The translations under genes were made by a program, and so were the position numbers. The notes under the pieces are model-generated. The model searched no databases and was not told the origin of the DNA. It saw only the letters and a program-made list of their open reading frames with translations. DNA of 64,000 bases. It comes from Vibrio parahaemolyticus. Lineage in GTDB: Bacteria; Pseudomonadota; Gammaproteobacteria; Enterobacterales; Vibrionaceae. Shown here piece after piece: positions 39,301-47,100 of this stretch; position 1 is the stretch's first letter, and every line of letters starts with the position of its first letter. The stretch lies in NCBI RefSeq assembly GCF_900460535.1, contig NZ_UHIL01000001.1, positions 1,612,001 through 1,676,000 of the forward strand, read 5' to 3'.

Positions 39301-40447
39301 AACAGAAAGCACAAATTTCACGTTGGCACAGGCGTTGCCAACACTGAACAACGCAACATTCAATCCGACACACCAAGCGGATGCGAAAGTCTGGACCGGT
39401 GATGTTGTCGTGCCAGTGTCGTCAGAGCTAACCGTAGGCTTGGTGGTGAAAGACTACCAAGATCTTTCGGGGAATACGGGGGCAGAAGACCGCAGCCACT
39501 CGATGCCGATCACACCAACCTTGGCGATCACGCCAGTAGGCAATGTGGATAGCAGCAATGCCGCCGCATTGCAGATCACCGGCACTTCAAGCCGCTTTGA
39601 TGGCCAAACCGTGGGTGTAGAAATCAAAGCGCAAGGCAGTGACACGGTTATCGCCAGCGGCAGTGCCACGGTACAAAGTGGTGGCGCTTGGACGAGCAAC
39701 GCGATGGACATCAGTGGTGAGGCAAATGGCACGTACACCGTCGTTGTCACAGGCACCAATGCCTCAAACGTGGAAGCAACAGAAAGCACAAACTTCACGT
39801 TGGCACAGGCGTTGCCAACACTGACCAACGCAACATTCAATCCGACGCATCAAGCGGAAGGACAGAGCGTGACCGTCAGACTTGAGTTCGACAAAGAACT
39901 CCAAGCGGTAAGCTCGGCGTTGGGCGGTTCTGCTGTGGCATTAACCCAAACGGCTGACGCGAGTGTCTGGACCGGTGATGTTGTGGTGCCAGTGTCGTCA
40001 GAGCTGACCGTTGGATTGGTGGTGAAAGACTACCAAGATCTTTCGGGGAATACGGGTGCAGAAGATAGCACGTATTCGATGCCAATTACCCCAACGATCA
40101 CGATCGGAACCATCAGTGATGTATCGGGTAATACAACAGTAACTATCAATGGCACAACTACTCGTTTTGAGGCGGGGGGCACAATAGCACTCAAAGCTGT
40201 TGATACCGATAGCTTGGTGGTTCTAGGCAGTGCAACAGTGTTAGTTGATGGTACATGGACCGTTGATCTTGATTTGTCTACTTTGAAAGACGGAGTAATA
40301 ACCGTTTATGCAAATGGTGCCAATTCACTCTTTGCGACCGCTGATGAGGTGAATACAACATTCAATTACTCTAGTACTACAGCGCTTGTTGTTCCAAGCT
40401 ATTGGGAAAGATATTCCGCGGAGTTACCTTCCCAGAAAGCAGCCTAA
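30338..40447 (+). CDS. giant surface lipoprotein, main part: tandem Ig-like domains
   Basis: 3,369 residues from a GTG at 30338, but the frame is open from 30245 and there is no promoter or good SD, so this is the continuation of the gene starting at 28333 (about 4,037 residues in all if one A is skipped). The first 1,930 residues are diverged Ig/cadherin-like modules with repeated AIDEYGFES..PRTIIIDRDGPTL-type junctions. Residues about 1,937-3,247 are seven near-identical units of two Ig-like domains each. The protein ends without a membrane anchor or RTX repeats, which fits N-terminal lipid anchoring with a long outward stalk. A terminator follows. Confidence 0.75.
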   Translation: MKYYVSQNNDNNYAFQNTTQTLASTDAITASIPHETILDSSGRVDEVIYYVPFVKEILGDGFKNVSENASQKLVIQAIDESENESTTQEVYFRSSFDLPTMTIVTPFIGARVQLEGLNPNGEFTSLASCSTIQQPESDESAAFDVASCETTTDVVNYDFMRVRLIGVDGTDPHYYQWKDNKSARASVNLNDANIGAYFELNGSNTYYVTELSTYQTGLFDYRWNQVEAGDKTSERAALILTDVKYALSGGNDSFFGFDPTVTSYATNEMLENPIPDELSNDYLHRFLVEAIDDLAQDTPRNNSSDFASAIYDDLSYDGKANGIGSGGNLIKLDSYEFSSDTYRKDLAQSYYNIMTEKYGIPTNIAQLYADDISQANPKLDEDAIFDSEGESIDKEAPKQTLTIETGRETMVGNKRYVAGEVVSKIVLEDPSGIVEKAENAPTFKSMWYAQSTPNTAIPLELRIDESGNSNKFRIEYLFTLNTQSTDLIDIIKFALETTAVDTQGNAYTDLNPYIETLYVDNDYPAATYIPPNDLEGNPIGEDIYLNANSVHELTFKLQDLVGDQLEKRSLSFVDLSNGTTVDYTSDQFSSNTQDSFKVKLCTGTLCASQGKVVYPGDGNWTVNVNAEDNLGNFVNRQTTNSPKFNILIDSEGPIVNGGTINKRLGGNSSWVPDISWGNLSPGSVVEVDMKTEFGKRITLQHYETEPTDSVDPYLFGEQPNIEVRLIAGAFKYEETNSFYVKAKDSAYPQAESTSEFVFQVDNKGPVIELSEPWIVDKNSAGNYVLGPDFQVKLSSVIDDSKVSNVELWQQAGDSAIRSIVPRDPTQPFEMEIGRIQSDSITIDANKRANLFIKAIDEYGFESQTEPRTIIIDRDGPTLTLNGFNSESYYRGNYVFSLSAQDLSETGTPSSNGVNKTTLEYWSFIDTPSDTGTQVDEDMKVSLEGQNDGDSSTRTIKLRGSDVRGNATEVDYAIKVQNKLPTIHSVSFSYEDGTPITGGLVTRNDPVVIILDAEDASGIPQIDGTYRYGDQTNNIQFSEDEAGKWKGRLTSAELSLDGSYELKFKVYNNVLYNSGETRPVAERSESINVQREGVVLSVAQPENFQAHISGKTLSVEFNPVGDVKARTLECWVRENYTSSEAPNDGLSNAYSGVITNPQESYKCSVTTDVNMSTAPVVLITRTVGQNDTETVSKFSFNMMDIEAPAALEDTYLFTGNEVEFDADGNKMLSLTLSFKDNLSGVNTEPTKRPLLVRNRFNITFEPKSCSVSAGVTTCTYTERYSDIIATGVSQHLYTIKNLSDMAGNTSSDHSLELLLPPPGSVDIGITSPTDDSIIRGAQLVMNFKVKVGAQSILENVIATVDGDSYNLNDHPGNFSRFNDCGEGYSCSTFEAPLSATLDGQVIKPSIQAIDVWGDSSSDNVSVMVDNSKPIIDSDAVVSESPTDSNLVRFQFSIRDEGSGIASVKYTTVNPSHVFNKEENADNSHLYFELPKSELQGLNQIRVSIEATDKVGWSESKTVDIDVSVPTITVSFNGMTSLQGGKLAFTKESQLFNVTSKEGHDVKASNYSIDLVPSTGDTLNFSGNIVSSTGSDTMVFDAEDQTEYMYKVTVTDSIGRSITDFELFSTTYGAKGITSIVDYELPTISGVSADQVSMTPTDGKYDLDVTAYVTDKNLSSVTSTADNGSGVKVGPQSVTEPVSVGDPYVMHYSLTPGTYTIQVAALDLANHKTEKSTSATVKAATVPELTISTASSSPSAGGVEIPLTFTFSEEVKEFSFSDVKLEASDKNEAGELQQVSWNTSDNITWTATYTAPEKQNKEIIIRVDDDSYESVNSIPGKGDSLILEVEGVLPTLSKVTFDPKHQAIGQSVNITLEFDKEVQEATAKLGNNDVTSLVATANKKIWTGRAEVPNIPELSVGLFVSKYKDLIGNMGEDDSSNAMPITPTLAITPVGNVDSSNAAALQITGTSSRFDGQTVSVEIKAQGSETVIANGNATVQSGGAWTSNAMDISGEANGTYTVVVTGTNASNVEATESTNFTLAQALPTLTNATFNPTHQAEGQSVAVRLEFDKALQAASAELGGSAITLTKTADAKVWTGDVVVPVSSELTVGLVVKDYQDLSGNTGAEDRSHSMPITPTLAITPVGNVDSSNAAALQITGTSSRFDGQTVSVEIKAQGSETVIANGNATVQSGGAWTSNAMDISGEPNGTYTVVVTGTNASNVEATESTNFTLAQALPTLNNATFNPTHQAEGQSVTVRLEFDKALQAASAELGGSAITLTKTADAKVWTGDVVVPVSSELTVGLVVKDYQDLSGNTGAEDRSHSMPITPTLAITPVGNVDSSNAAALQITGTSSRFDGQTVSVEIKAQGSETVIASGSATVQSGGAWTSNAMDISGEPNGTYTVVVTGTNASNVEATESTNFTLAQALPTLNNATFNPTHQAEGQSVAVRLEFDKALQAASAELGGSVVTLTKTVDAKVWTGDVVVPVSSELTVGLVVKDYQDLSGNTGAEDRSHSMPITPTLAITPVGNVDSSNAATLQITGTSSRFDGQTVSVEIKAQGSETVIASGSATVQSGGAWTSNAMDISGEPNGTYTVVVTGTNASNVEATESTNFTLAQALPKLTNATFNPTHQAEGQSVTVRLEFDKALQAASAELGGSVVTLTKTVDAKVWTGDVVVPVSSELTVGLVVKDYQDLSGNTGAEDRSHSMPITPTLAITPVGNVDSSNAATLQITGTSSRFDGQTVSVEIKAQGSETVIASGSATVQSGGAWTSNAMDISGEPNGTYTVVVTGTNASNVEATESTNFTLAQALPTLNNATFNPTHQAEGQSVTVRLEFDKALQAASAELGGSAITLTKAADAKVWTGDVVVPVSSELTVGLVVKDYQDLSGNTGAEDRSHSMPITPTLAITPVGNVDSSNAAALQITGTSSRFDGQTVSVEIKVQGSATAIASGSATVQSGGAWTSNAMDISGEPNGTYTVVVTGTNASNVEATESTNFTLAQALPTLNNATFNPTHQADAKVWTGDVVVPVSSELTVGLVVKDYQDLSGNTGAEDRSHSMPITPTLAITPVGNVDSSNAAALQITGTSSRFDGQTVGVEIKAQGSDTVIASGSATVQSGGAWTSNAMDISGEANGTYTVVVTGTNASNVEATESTNFTLAQALPTLTNATFNPTHQAEGQSVTVRLEFDKELQAVSSALGGSAVALTQTADASVWTGDVVVPVSSELTVGLVVKDYQDLSGNTGAEDSTYSMPITPTITIGTISDVSGNTTVTINGTTTRFEAGGTIALKAVDTDSLVVLGSATVLVDGTWTVDLDLSTLKDGVITVYANGANSLFATADEVNTTFNYSSTTALVVPSYWERYSAELPSQKAA
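36146..40078 (+). repeat. seven tandem 576-bp coding repeats (one shortened to 477 bp)
   Basis: Unit starts, each beginning ATGCC(A/G)ATCACACC, are at 36146, 36722, 37298, 37874, 38450, 39026 and 39503. Six units are exactly 576 bp (192 residues); the sixth is 477 bp because 99 bp (33 residues, EGQSVTV to TKAA) are missing. The middle units are nearly identical at the DNA level. A diverged half-unit precedes the array and the last unit is more diverged at its 3' end. The array looks GC-richer than the rest of the gene. Confidence 0.95.
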
Positions 40448-40449
40448 AG

Positions 40450-40479
40450 GAAAGCGAGCATTAAGCTCGCTTTCTTTTT
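40450..40479 (+). terminator. terminator of the giant lipoprotein gene
   Basis: Perfect 10-bp stem GAAAGCGAGC/GCTCGCTTTC, 5-nt loop, five T. Confidence 0.9.
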
Positions 40480-40655
40480 GCTTGTATTTAAGTGATCTAG
40501 TTCAAATGATTATGCTTTTTCCATAAATGAATCAGATAACTTTATCGCCTTAATACAAGGTGAAACATCTAGAATGCCTAGACCATTTTTGTTTTTACGA
40601 GGCAATACTGTGATTGTGATGGTAATTGATGATCTTCAATGGTGAATATGCCATG

Positions 40656-40683
40656 TTGATAATATCTATTAATATTATATAGT
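40656..40683 (+). promoter_or_regulatory. candidate sigma-70 promoter for the effector operon
   Basis: TTGATA (40656-40661), 16-bp spacer, TATAGT (40678-40683). The predicted transcript would have a leader of about 510 nt. Confidence 0.35.
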
Positions 40684-40836
40684 TACATGCATGTCTATAC
40701 CCTAGGTGTAGAGTTCTGCATTAGGTAGTGATTACTACCTGAGTTGTGTATCTATGATGAAGTGAAATTAGCCTAGCATCGCTTCATATTAGTTACACCT
40801 TTGTGGGTGTGACACGCACTCACCTTTTTATTCATA

Positions 40837-40877
40837 CTTCCTCAGTCGCGATAGGCTATTTATTGCTACTGAGGAAG
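40837..40877. promoter_or_regulatory. strong hairpin in the T6SS leader
   Basis: CTTCCTCAGT/ACTGAGGAAG arms extend inward after one mismatch with GCGATA/TATTGC (one G-T), giving about 16 pairs and a 7-nt loop. No T run follows, so it is not a simple terminator. Confidence 0.5.
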
Positions 40878-41163
40878 GCGTATCCCTCCAGAACCTCAAC
40901 CTGCGGCTATCAGTGCTTAAATTGAATTTGTTAACTTCTGCCCAAAAGTAAAAAACTGTTTTTGCTTAAAGCCTACCTTTTGAGTTGGATTGAAGGGTAA
41001 TAAGTTTGAATTGATAGTTAAAACAACCAAACAACCTGTGGTTTTATTGTTTTTCGGGCGTTTCGGTTTTCTGAAAGTTTTCTATGTGATTGAATGTTAT
41101 GAATTAAATTAGTAGCATTAGCACACCAAATCGTACTTGTAAGCCTTATCAGCTTAAACGTCA

Positions 41164-41193
41164 CCGCAACCATATTTACGATGTTGGTTGTGG
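41164..41193 (+). promoter_or_regulatory. hairpin overlapping the SD of the MIX effector gene
   Basis: CCGCAACCA pairs with TGGTTGTGG (one G-T), 12-nt loop. The 3' arm includes the first two bases of the GGAG Shine-Dalgarno (41192-41195) of the ATG at 41203, so folding could limit translation. Confidence 0.4.
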
Positions 41194-41202
41194 AGAATTC
41201 AA

Positions 41203-42954
41203 ATGCATTTAGTTTGCAAATTTATACCTAGCTCGAAGCTTTCCTCCAACGAGCTATCCTACGTCCTTACACCTGATGAGTGTATAGGGCAGCTTTCGCG
41301 TGTGCGAAATTCAGAAGAAATTCTCAGAAACCTTCCTAAAGAGCTTGCTCAGAAGATCTCAATCTCTGCCAAGAAGTCTAGCGCCGGGTTGCTAATGGCT
41401 ATTCGAAACGAGCTAGGAAATGGAAACTGGGTTGCGTTGTCTTCTTTCTCTCGTAGAACGCCGTTAACAGATACCCAATTACAAAGTTTCCCAAGACTAA
41501 AAGCACAGCTTGAATCGGTCTCATCGACTGGTGAGAGCAAAGTTTATAAAGCGGGTTATAAGCAGGTAAAGGACGACGTGACTTTGGTTCGTAGCTACAC
41601 GCATGTCCCTTCTGAGCCAAGTCCAGACCAAAAAATCGTTGTCGAGTTTGCAGGGCAGTGGTCTAGCAACGCGGCATGTTTGATGTTGGGAAAAACCGAA
41701 GCTCAAAAAGAAAAAGTTACTGTAGGCAAGGCTGATACAGAAAACAAACACCGCAGCCTCGCGACATTTAACGATCTCGAAGCTGAGGGCAAAACGCTCT
41801 ATATCAAAATCCCTTGTTCCGACCAACCTCAGCCAATCTTGCTTAAACTCGCCGAAGACCTGCAACCCGTTGATAAAGAAACTCAAATGGATGAGTGGGA
41901 TAACGTGTTGGTGCCTGTGGTTCCGCTGCACTTCCCTGGTAGCGATAAATCAGATGAAGCTGCAGAAGTGTTTAAGTCAGGCTACGTGTATGTTGTTTGG
42001 AACAATAAAATTTGGCGCGAAGTGGCAATTACGGAAAATGGTTACTTTTCAGATACGGACATTAATAGTGTTCGTGAAGGCTCTAGACCCAAAAGGCACG
42101 CAGATATCTATATGACCAATCCTGAAACAGGCGGTGTTTTCGCTTATGAGCCTTTCCAAATCGTGCAGAACGGCAAGGTGGTAAGTGAAGGCTCTTTGAA
42201 TGGCTCTGGAGAGGCTCGAGTGTTCAACTTAGTTGAGGAAGAAGTTGAGATAGTCATGACCGGCTATGAGCCACAAATCAAAGAAAAGATTGAAACAAAT
42301 TTGAGCCCTATTAATGCTTCTAGCCCAGTGGGGCGGAGCGCGCAAGGTTACCCTCTCCCGCATATATGGCTTCCTTACAAGATTAAAGGTGAGCCTCAAG
42401 AAGTATATTTGGCTTATAACAGTAAACGATTGAGCGAGAGTGAACTATCTGAACTAGAAAGTGATCCCGGAACCAAGGCCATAAAAGTCACTGATCTTAA
42501 CCATTACAGCAGTGAGAAAAGCTTTAAAATGGGAGACGGTTCTGTTCGTCTGCTCTCAGTATTACCAAGTGCTGCGACCTCAAAACCTGAAAAATACGCA
42601 ATGTTACGAAGCCAGATAAATAAAAATGTAGCGGTCGTGTATTTACTTAAATCTGTCGAGATAGTTTTCGAATATCCGGGCTATACGACGCTGGACGAGT
42701 CAGATGATTACTTTGAGTTAAGGCAAAGCGATGGTGATTGGTCGCAGCGAGTGTGCTTGCGCCAATGTATAAAAAAAGAGAATGGTTCTAGGTTGATTCG
42801 TTTTACTGGTTGGCCTGCAGAGGTTAAAGAAGTGGATCTTCTCCGTGGTTATCAGGGCAATAGTCATCACGGAAGAGATAATAAAACGGTCATTTTTGCT
42901 CAAACACCCATTGCGGATTTACTGGCTTATAAGAAAAAAGATCAGCCAAGTTAA
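41203..42954 (+). CDS. T6SS MIX-domain (MIX I-type) effector
   Basis: 583 residues from the ATG at 41203 (GGAG 7 nt upstream); a TTG at 41188 is less likely. The middle carries the MIX marker: SGYVYVVWNNKIWREVAI (about 256), GYFSDTDIN, and the second half PLPHIWLPYKIKGE followed by VYLAYNSKRLSESEL (about 385-415). MIX proteins are T6SS-delivered effectors or effector carriers. The C-terminal 170 residues (to the end) are the probable toxin and match nothing I recognise. The next gene encodes a lipoprotein, the expected immunity partner. The position matches the MIX effector beside the V. parahaemolyticus T6SS1 cluster. Confidence 0.8.
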   Translation: MHLVCKFIPSSKLSSNELSYVLTPDECIGQLSRVRNSEEILRNLPKELAQKISISAKKSSAGLLMAIRNELGNGNWVALSSFSRRTPLTDTQLQSFPRLKAQLESVSSTGESKVYKAGYKQVKDDVTLVRSYTHVPSEPSPDQKIVVEFAGQWSSNAACLMLGKTEAQKEKVTVGKADTENKHRSLATFNDLEAEGKTLYIKIPCSDQPQPILLKLAEDLQPVDKETQMDEWDNVLVPVVPLHFPGSDKSDEAAEVFKSGYVYVVWNNKIWREVAITENGYFSDTDINSVREGSRPKRHADIYMTNPETGGVFAYEPFQIVQNGKVVSEGSLNGSGEARVFNLVEEEVEIVMTGYEPQIKEKIETNLSPINASSPVGRSAQGYPLPHIWLPYKIKGEPQEVYLAYNSKRLSESELSELESDPGTKAIKVTDLNHYSSEKSFKMGDGSVRLLSVLPSAATSKPEKYAMLRSQINKNVAVVYLLKSVEIVFEYPGYTTLDESDDYFELRQSDGDWSQRVCLRQCIKKENGSRLIRFTGWPAEVKEVDLLRGYQGNSHHGRDNKTVIFAQTPIADLLAYKKKDQPS

Positions 42955-43026
42955 CAAAACAACTTATTCGAGTTGCGTTGTCACACTATTAAACGCGATC
43001 GAGAAAGATAACGAAGAGAATATAAG

Positions 43027-44151
43027 ATGAATCTACGTCATACATTATGCTTGATTACTTTAGCGGTCTTATCTGGCTGTAATCAAGAATCGGCCAAGGA
43101 ACCAGAACAACACGCGCCAAAACCTCAGACGGTTCAAGACCGAATCGCAGAAAAAAATGCTCAACAGTGGGAAGATGGTCGTGTTTATATCACAGAAAAC
43201 AATTACGTTATTTATGACAAAGAGACGGGTAAACCTAAACACTTTATTTTTAAAGCTAAAGAATGGCCACGTGAAGATCTCACCAATGAAGGCTCTTATG
43301 ATTTACCACGTGTAGTGTTTCGTTGGGATAACGCCCGAAATGAAGCAAAAGACCACTATGATCAAAGGGATAAAGTGTGGAGTATCAAAACGGATGGGAC
43401 GGACTTACGTCTGGTCGCAGATGAGTTTGTTGGCAAAGTTCGTCTAATGCGTGTCTCTCCAAATAATCGCTACTTGGCTTTGGCCTATTCGGCCTCAGAA
43501 GGGATGTTTAAAGTAATTAAAGATCTTAAGACGGGTGAGTATATTGAACTAGGTCGTTCACGTGGCTACCCAGAGTTTCTATGGGCTGAAGACAGCAGCT
43601 ATCTTTACTACGTAGACAAGTTTAAAGACTGGAAGTACACGTTAGCGACAGGCGACAAACAGCAAGTAGACACAGAGTTTAACGAGTATTCTGTGATTTA
43701 TGATGGCAAGCGTTATATGGTCGATGAATATGGGGTTGGTGTCTTTGATGAGCGCACGGGAAAGGAGCTTTACTCGATAGTGCCGGATAGTTCACGTTCT
43801 GCAGATGAAGCCCGTTTTCGTAATAAATCAATTAGCCCAACCGGGCGCTATTCTTGGGCCGAAACCAGAACGCACCGTTATCTTATTGATACCCAAAGTA
43901 GAACCTTCCAATCCGAAGAAATCGTACCGCGAGCGGTAGGTAAACTGCGCTATTTTGAGGTTTTGAGTAAAGATGCGAATTATGCTCGGGATGGAGCGGC
44001 ACGGGCCATCCTCAGTAAACTAAAAGAAAATAAAGAATTTGGTTCTTATTTAAAATGGGAGCAAATAGGGACGGGCCATAGTGCCAGTAATTCTTCTCTT
44101 TACAATGCCTTTGCCAACAATGGTGATTTTGTTAAAGGGGATGAACTGTGA
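43027..44151 (+). CDS. lipoprotein with TolB/WD40-like propeller, probable immunity protein
   Basis: 374 residues. Signal with lipobox LSGCN (Cys about 18). The body has beta-propeller-like strands (VWSIKTDGTDLRLVADE, VSPNNRYLALAYSASEG, FLWAEDSSYLYYVDK) as in TolB-type repeats. The gene lies between the MIX effector (72 nt gap) and the OmpA protein, whose GTG start overlaps its stop by 4 nt. Immunity genes normally follow the effector, and a periplasm-facing lipoprotein would suit a toxin acting in the envelope. The immunity role is inferred from position and from the known V. parahaemolyticus arrangement. Confidence 0.65.
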   Translation: MNLRHTLCLITLAVLSGCNQESAKEPEQHAPKPQTVQDRIAEKNAQQWEDGRVYITENNYVIYDKETGKPKHFIFKAKEWPREDLTNEGSYDLPRVVFRWDNARNEAKDHYDQRDKVWSIKTDGTDLRLVADEFVGKVRLMRVSPNNRYLALAYSASEGMFKVIKDLKTGEYIELGRSRGYPEFLWAEDSSYLYYVDKFKDWKYTLATGDKQQVDTEFNEYSVIYDGKRYMVDEYGVGVFDERTGKELYSIVPDSSRSADEARFRNKSISPTGRYSWAETRTHRYLIDTQSRTFQSEEIVPRAVGKLRYFEVLSKDANYARDGAARAILSKLKENKEFGSYLKWEQIGTGHSASNSSLYNAFANNGDFVKGDEL

Positions 44152-47100
44152 GCACTCATGATACCTGTAACGCGATACCTTTGTGTGCCAATTACTATTT
44201 GTTTGGTGCTTATTTTCCTGCTACTCAGGAAGGTAGAAAAAACGTCTACCCGACTTGGCACGAAGAGCCTAGCTTGCTTACAAATAAAGACGTGACTAAT
44301 CTTCGCCCTTTAGCAAAAGTGCCGATGCTTAACGTAACCGATGGCGATAGCCCTAAGCTTTGGGCTACCGACCATAAATTTAAGTTATGTTCACTGGGTA
44401 ACGGAAAGCCCGATCAATATGGGGCTTTTGAGGTCCTGACACCAGAGCACACAATTCATGCTTTAGGTAGGGACCTACCCAAAGAGGGTGAGCAAACCTT
44501 CACTTTCCGCTTTCCGCCCTTGCCTTTAATAGCTTCACTTTCTGAGTTAAACCCCAAAGAGTTAGCTACAAAAGTTGCAGAGTTGAGTAGCCAGTTGGAA
44601 AACAGCGAAGCAAAACTGACCTTGACAGAGATCAGCATTGAACAATTGGCTAAGCCTTACGAACCAGCTGCGAACGGAGGACTCAGCGAAGAACAGGCAG
44701 AATATAACAAGTGGTATGAAGATGTAAGTGAATCGGGAGAGACACTAAAAGGCTTCGTTTTACCTGTTGTGGCGAGTTGCGCTGTGGTTTTTTCTGATCA
44801 AGGTTATGAAAGTGCGACGGTTACTTTGCAAAAATTTGACTCAACCAAAGAAGGTGGAGAATACAAAACGATAGGTTCTTCAGTACAAGCGGCATTACCT
44901 GAAGATGAGCATTCAGAAGAAAATGCTAAGCAATATCCATGCGCGATGTTTCACGTTGATCCTGCTGATTTTAAAGAAGGCTTATACAGTATCCGTGTCG
45001 AATTTATTCCAAGCCAGATGAAAAGTGGCGTTCCACAGTTTATTAAAGACGCTCATATTCAGCAATTTTCTGAAGGCTTAGATACAGTCTATACTTACGA
45101 GCTACGTGAACAGATTACCTTTTCTTCAAGCACTCCATTAGGGAAATTTGCTATTGTCAGTGGCGATATGATCTCCCTTGAGGAATCCTTGATTTATCAA
45201 TACCCTCAGTACTTTGGAAATATGAAACATTACCTTCACGGTAATGTACAAGGTGCAACTGCCAATACGCCAGCTTCAAGAAGTATTGCGTTACTCAAGA
45301 ATATCCGAGATGTGTCTGCTCAGCTAGGAGCAGGGCTGCTGAGCGGTAGCTTGCAAGACACTTTAGACCGTGATGGCCGCCAAGCGGTGTTTAATAACGT
45401 CTCGAAACTGTATTGGGATGCAGTTAAGTCCGAGATGCCGCCTGCGATGAAAGCGGCGGGCGAATTGTATTACGGTATTTACAGTACGAAAGAAGCGCTT
45501 GATAAGTTGCAGGAACTCCACACTCCAGCTATCGCGGGTATTGGTTGGAAGGCGTTATTTCACGATAAGGTTTTTAACACCAATGAAGCTCGGGCAAGCG
45601 CACTAGCTCTTTCTTTAGAATCAAGTCTGGGTAACCGACGTGTGGTTGCCGGGCGAGTTGCGGAAGCTTGGCTTTCTGGTGGTAAAACCGTTGGTTTTAA
45701 TGGCTTCGGAACGGGATTGACAGCACTTAGTTTGTATAAAAAAGCTAAACAGCTGGTTAATCAAAATAAAAAGGTTGATAAAGCAGAGCAAGGAACAGAA
45801 GAAGTTACAAAAGACTACCTTGCTCAAATTCCAGTTTGGAAGACAGCTAACCATATTCAGGAAGAGAAACTCGAACAGGCTTTAAAAGATGCGCGTGATC
45901 AATCTGGCAATCAGATTGACGCCATTCTCGTAAATAGCTCTAGAGGCGCAGGAATAAAAATAGAATTTGCCTTTAATTCGCGTGAAAAAGAGTTAAAGGA
46001 TCATGCATCTATATTTAAACAGCTTGCTGCTTCTCTTGCCAACGTTTTAGAGGATGAGCCAAACCTTAGAGTAGAGATTGAAGGGCATGCTTGCCAGGTC
46101 GGTACCGAGAAAGCAAACATGCAGGTCTCGGCAGAGCGCGCAGAATATGCGAAAAAACTGCTCATGAAGGAGTTCCCTGTTTTTGAAGGTCGTGTTTCGG
46201 TAGCCGCTTTTGGTGAAAGTAAACCTGTCTATGTTCCCAAACAAGGTGAAAAAGTCGACCGTAACAACCCTAATCTAAGACAAAACCGTCGAGTTGTGAT
46301 TCGTATTTACTTACAGTCTCTGAACGTATTCTTTCATCCTAGTCGCTATGGTTCGCATGCAATGGAACGCTCTAGGCTTGCTCTAGAAGCTGAGATGGTT
46401 GCGCAAGATAAAGCAGAAGTCGCCCTGCGAATGGCGATTTTTGACAGTGTCGTTGACGTCGCTTCCTATATTCCTGCTATAGCTCCTGCGGCAAGAGGGT
46501 TTATGCTTGCCATAGAGGGTTCAAAGACAGCAATATCTGCGGTGAAAGTGATTGATAGTCTAATGTTGGACTCCTTCCTAGAAGAGTTAAAGCAAAGCCA
46601 TGAGGTTGTCAGTGAGCTTGAAAGGCTGGCAAAAATACATATCGAGTTACTTAACGATTTGCGGCGCAGTAAGGTAGATGTAGGTATTGAATGTAGGTCT
46701 TATCAGGAACTCATTACTCACCTTGAGAGCGAAGAAGTTCGTAAGGAGGTGTTAAAGCGCTACCAACTACGAGCGCTTGCTATTAATGGCTTAGTGTTAT
46801 TACTCGCCGACCTAGGAGCTCAAACCAAAAGGATTTCTAACATCTCGTTTAGGTTCTTGGTTGAGCGTTACAAGGTGAAGGAATATATTGAGAATTACAT
46901 TTTGAGCGATGATTGGTCTGTACATACGATCAAAGGAAACACCTTAGCGGCTAACTGGAAGAACCGTTGTGATAACGAGTACTACACCGAATTGTCGACA
47001 ATGATGCCACAAGGTGCGCAGCATTGGCCTGCTCCAATAACAACTAAAAGCAACGTTTCTCATCTCTCTATAACCGACAACAGGGATAGCTTTAAAGCGT

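Larger units (their letters stand above)
40480..41202. other. long gene-free leader region before the T6SS cluster
   Basis: 723 bases without a credible gene. It holds a promoter-like TTGATA-16-TATAGT (40656-40683), two adjacent inverted repeats just downstream (TCTATACC/GGTGTAGA at 40694-40712; AGGTAGT/ACTACCT at 40723-40740), a 17-bp hairpin at 40837-40877 and a hairpin at the first SD. No sigma-54 motif was seen here, unlike at hcp. Confidence 0.5.

Noticed and set aside
36673..39840. Series of identical minus-strand open frames (about 92 and 68 residues) and plus-strand frames (about 61 residues) spaced 576 bp apart.
   Set aside because: They are antisense or off-frame shadows of the Ig-repeat array; they recur only because the coding repeat recurs.
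36146..40078. Regular repeats suggestive of a CRISPR or non-coding satellite.
   Set aside because: The period is 576 bp, a multiple of three, and the array is fully in frame within one protein, with no spacers.
30338..40447. RTX-type secreted adhesin.
   Set aside because: No GGxGxDxxx nonapeptides or C-terminal type I secretion signal; the gene begins with a lipobox instead.
40561..40650. Short frame MPRPFLFLRGNTVIVMVIDD... in the T6SS leader as a transposase remnant or leader peptide.
   Set aside because: No SD and no convincing similarity; too short to support.
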